DNA of 8,245 nucleotides from an uncultured Actinomycetes bacterium (lineage in GTDB: Bacteria; Actinomycetota; Actinomycetes; Nanopelagicales; Nanopelagicaceae). The translations under genes were made by a program, and so were the position numbers. The DNA is taken from the NCBI GenBank assembly GCA_903875815.1, contig CAIQXR010000210.1, forward strand, positions 1 through 8,245. Reading direction: 5' to 3'. The notes beneath the pieces were generated by a model. The model saw nothing but the letters and a program-made list of their open reading frames with translations. It ran no database searches and had not been told where the DNA came from. Every line of letters begins with the position of its first letter. Positions within the stretch are counted from its first letter, which is position 1. Shown in pieces: positions 5,940 through 8,245 of the stretch.

Positions 5940-6950
5940 ATGAGCGCTGCTAATGGAAAGAATTTGCGCGCCGGCTTAGTCGGATTGGGCATGATGGGTC
6001 GCCATCATGCGCGCGTTCTCGGCTCCCTCGATGGCGTTGATCTAGTTGCCGTCTCCGATCCCATGGGTGATCCGCATGGTGTTGCTGGTGGCCGTGAGGT
6101 TCTCAAATCTGTCGAGGATCTCATCAAAGTAGGCATTGATTACGCCATGGTGGCAGCGCCTACTGCTTTCCACGAAGAGCTTGCGCTGAAATTGGCCGAT
6201 GCTGGAATTCATGCATTGATCGAAAAGCCATTAGCTGTTGATACTCCAGCCGCGATGCGTATTCAATCTGCCTTTGCTGCTAAAGGTTTGGTTGGCGCAG
6301 TAGGACATATTGAGCGTTACAACCCAGCGAATCAGCAATTGCGACTCCGCTTGGATGCAGGCGAACTCGGCGCCGTCTACCAAATAACTACTCGCCGCCA
6401 AGGGCCCTTCCCTGCTCGTATTGCCGATGTGGGTGTTGTTAAAGATTTAGCTACCCATGACATTGATGCCACAGCGTGGATCGCTCGCTCGCGCTACACC
6501 TCTGTCAGTGCGCGCACTACGCACAAATCTGGTCGGCCGCATGAAGATATGGTTGCCGCAGTCTGCGATCTTGAAAATGGCATCATCACCAACCACTTAG
6601 TCAATTGGCTAACACCCTTTAAAGAGCGACTCACCATCGTCACCGGTGAACGTGGTGCATTCGTTGCCGACACTCTCACCGCAGATCTCACGTTCTACGC
6701 TAATGCCTCCATCGCAACCGAATGGGATTCGGTAGCTGCTTTTCGTGGCGTGAGTGAAGGCGACGTCATTCGCTATGCCTTCGCTAAGCCAGAGCCACTA
6801 CGCGTAGAACATGAAGCATTCCGCGATGCAGTGCTTGGTCTTCCAGGTGCCATCGATCGCATCGTCACAATGGAACATGGACTTGCAACCGTTGCGGTTG
6901 CTAGCGCCATGATTGAAAGCGCCAACACGAAAGAGACCATCACCTTATGA
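5940..6950 (+). CDS. Gfo/Idh/MocA-family nucleotide-sugar 3-dehydrogenase (GnnA-like)
   Basis: A 336-aa NAD(P)-dependent oxidoreductase predicted to oxidise C3 of UDP-GlcNAc or UDP-GlcNAcA, making the keto substrate of the aminotransferase. The N-terminal Rossmann fold has an intact GLGMMG (15-20) and AAPTAFH (72-78), then EKPLA (95-99). The substrate domain has GHIERYNPA (122-130) and DLATHDID (169-176), whose H173/D174 region matches the conserved catalytic area of the family. The GHIERYNP and canonical GxGxxG pattern look like the UDP-GlcNAc 3-dehydrogenase (GnnA) type rather than the Pseudomonas WbpB/Bordetella WlbA type. I therefore withhold a wbpB symbol. The ATG lies 2 nt after the aminotransferase stop with a weak RBS, so expression probably depends on translational coupling. 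Its stop overlaps the next start (ATGA). Confidence 0.83.
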   Translation: MSAANGKNLRAGLVGLGMMGRHHARVLGSLDGVDLVAVSDPMGDPHGVAGGREVLKSVEDLIKVGIDYAMVAAPTAFHEELALKLADAGIHALIEKPLAVDTPAAMRIQSAFAAKGLVGAVGHIERYNPANQQLRLRLDAGELGAVYQITTRRQGPFPARIADVGVVKDLATHDIDATAWIARSRYTSVSARTTHKSGRPHEDMVAAVCDLENGIITNHLVNWLTPFKERLTIVTGERGAFVADTLTADLTFYANASIATEWDSVAAFRGVSEGDVIRYAFAKPEPLRVEHEAFRDAVLGLPGAIDRIVTMEHGLATVAVASAMIESANTKETITL

Positions 6951-8242
6951 AGATCGCATTAGTCGCCCTCGGAAAGATCGGCCTACCTCTTGCAGTGCAA
7001 TTCGCCAAGAAGGGCCATCACGTTATTGGCTGCGATGTTAACCAGCGCACCGTCGACTTGGTCAACGCTGCGACTGAGCCATTCCCAGGCGAAGCTTTTC
7101 TCGGTGAATACCTCAAGGAAGTTGTTGCATCAGGTCACCTACGTGCAACTACTGATACCACCGCTGCAGTGGCTGAATGCGATGCAGTAGTCGTTGTCGT
7201 CCCACTCTTCGTTGACAACGATGGCATCCCAGATTTCGGTTGGATGGATGCCGCAACCGAGAAAATTGCGGCTGGTCTTAAGCCCGGAACGCTCGTCTCC
7301 TATGAGACCACTCTTCCCGTTGGCACAACTCGTACTCGCTTTGCGCCTGCGCTGGAGAAAATTTCTGGACTTACTGCTGGAAAAGATTTCGATCTCGTCT
7401 TCTCGCCAGAGCGCGTGCTTACCGGCCGAGTCTTTGCTGACCTGCGTAAATACCCCAAGCTTGTTGGCGGTATCAATAAGCAATCCACTGATGCCGGTGT
7501 GAAGTTCTATGAAGCAGTCCTCGATTTCGACGATCGTCCTGACTTAACGCAGACTAATGGCGTCTGGGACTTGGGCACCGCTGAAGCAAGTGAAATGGCC
7601 AAGCTGGCAGAAACTACCTATCGCGATGTAAACATTGCCCTCGCTAACCAATTCGCTATCTTTGCTGAAGGCGCCAATATTGATATTGCCAAAGTCATCG
7701 CAGCTTCTAATTCACAACCTTTTAGCCATATTCACCAACCTGGTATTGCGGTGGGCGGTCACTGCATTCCGATCTATCCACGCTTCTATCTCTGGAATGA
7801 TCCGGAAGCTACCGTGGTTCGCGCCGCTCGCGCAGCCAACGCTGGCATGCCGGCTCACGCAGTCGACCTTCTTATTGAAGAGCTCGGCACCTTGAAGGGG
7901 AAGAACGTCGCAGCGCTCGGTATCTCCTATCGCGGCGGCGTGAAGGAATCTGCATTCTCCGGAATTTTCCCTGCTGTAGAAGCCCTCAAGTCTGCTGGCG
8001 CAAACGTTCTCGTGCACGATCCCATGTATACCGATGAAGAGATCACCGCGCTTGGCTTCACTCCTCTGACATTAGGTACGGCTGTTGAAGGCGTAGTACT
8101 TCAGGCCGATCATGCTGAATATAAGGGACTTACTGCGAAAGATTTCCCTGGCGTGAAAGCGATCGTTGATGGTCGTCGATCACTTGCGGCCGGAAATTTC
8201 CCGGGCGTTCGCATTCGCGTTATCGGCGCACCGGCTCAGTAA
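6947..8242 (+). CDS. UDP-sugar 6-dehydrogenase (UDP-GlcNAc 6-dehydrogenase, WbpA/WecC-like)
   Basis: A 431-aa member of the UDP-glucose/GDP-mannose dehydrogenase family, full length for the family. It would oxidise C6 twice, in NAD-dependent steps, to a uronate, most likely UDP-GlcNAc to UDP-GlcNAcA in this context. Domain order is the N-terminal NAD-binding domain (about 1-185, ALGKIGLPLA at 7-16), SPERVLTGRVFADLRKYPKLVGG (153-175), the central helical domain with EMAKLAETTYRDVNIALANQ (216-235; K219), the catalytic Cys in GGHCIP (C273), and a C-terminal UDP-binding domain (about 310-431, GISYRGGVKES). The first Gly of the usual GxGxxG is Ala (A7). The ATG shares four bases with the previous stop and has a poor RBS, implying translational coupling. 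WecC-type UDP-ManNAc dehydrogenase is the main alternative, since sequence alone does not fix the substrate. Confidence 0.86.
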   Translation: MKIALVALGKIGLPLAVQFAKKGHHVIGCDVNQRTVDLVNAATEPFPGEAFLGEYLKEVVASGHLRATTDTTAAVAECDAVVVVVPLFVDNDGIPDFGWMDAATEKIAAGLKPGTLVSYETTLPVGTTRTRFAPALEKISGLTAGKDFDLVFSPERVLTGRVFADLRKYPKLVGGINKQSTDAGVKFYEAVLDFDDRPDLTQTNGVWDLGTAEASEMAKLAETTYRDVNIALANQFAIFAEGANIDIAKVIAASNSQPFSHIHQPGIAVGGHCIPIYPRFYLWNDPEATVVRAARAANAGMPAHAVDLLIEELGTLKGKNVAALGISYRGGVKESAFSGIFPAVEALKSAGANVLVHDPMYTDEEITALGFTPLTLGTAVEGVVLQADHAEYKGLTAKDFPGVKAIVDGRRSLAAGNFPGVRIRVIGAPAQ

Positions 8243-8245
8243 GCG

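Larger units (their letters stand above)
1434..8242 (+). other. Probable surface-glycan operon for an acidic diacetamido-uronate polymer
   Basis: Seven genes on one strand have junctions of 17-bp overlap, direct abutment, 16-bp gap, 1-bp overlap, 2-bp gap and 4-bp overlap. No internal terminator was seen. This supports a single transcript from the region before 1434. Export, transfer and nucleotide-sugar supply are encoded in that order. No polymerase, priming transferase or 2-epimerase is present. The last stop lies 3 nt from the window edge without a terminator, so more genes may follow. Confidence 0.75.

Noticed and set aside
1..8245. CRISPR arrays, tRNA/rRNA genes, insertion sequences or phage genes
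   Set aside because: No spaced direct repeats, cloverleaf-like segments, transposase motifs or terminal inverted repeats were seen; nearly all sequence is accounted for by chromosomal-type genes.

Overview
This window looks like chromosome from a mid-GC actinobacterium. GC is roughly half by eye, genes are tightly packed, and GTG and TTG starts are common. The protein style would fit a streamlined freshwater lineage such as Nanopelagicales, but no marker gene here settles the taxonomy, so this is inference.

Left part (1-1433). A possible leftward gene start is cut by the left edge (1-36). A rightward stand-alone ADP-dependent NAD(P)H-hydrate dehydratase (nnrD, 126-893) follows. It converges on a small leftward gene (951-1280) encoding a predicted exported protein with a Pro/Thr-rich linker and a very basic, histone-H1-like C-terminus. 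A long hairpin (894-936) lies between the two and could stop transcription from both sides. The 153-bp region 1281-1433 is a divergent promoter region. It holds a short perfect inverted repeat but no convincing promoter boxes.

Right part (1434-8242). Seven rightward genes are packed with gaps or overlaps of 17 bp or less and look like one operon for a surface glycan. wzm and wzt encode the membrane and ATPase subunits of a polysaccharide-exporting ABC transporter. A GT4-type glycosyltransferase follows. Then come four nucleotide-sugar enzymes: a WbpD-like N-acetyltransferase, a WbpE-like PLP aminotransferase, a Gfo/Idh/MocA 3-dehydrogenase and a UDP-sugar 6-dehydrogenase. Together the four enzymes fit the known route UDP-GlcNAc -> UDP-GlcNAcA -> 3-keto sugar -> 3-amino sugar -> UDP-GlcNAc3NAcA (2,3-diacetamido-2,3-dideoxy-glucuronate). 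They are encoded in the reverse of the metabolic order. The operon has no terminator before the right edge and probably continues.

Most of this is a recognisable glycan locus. The less ordinary points are the exported polybasic protein divergent from it, the 3-dehydrogenase that is not of WbpB type, an Ala in place of the first Gly of the dinucleotide-binding motif in the 6-dehydrogenase, the TTG start of wzt, and an NnrD without its NnrE domain and with a shortened GPGLG region.
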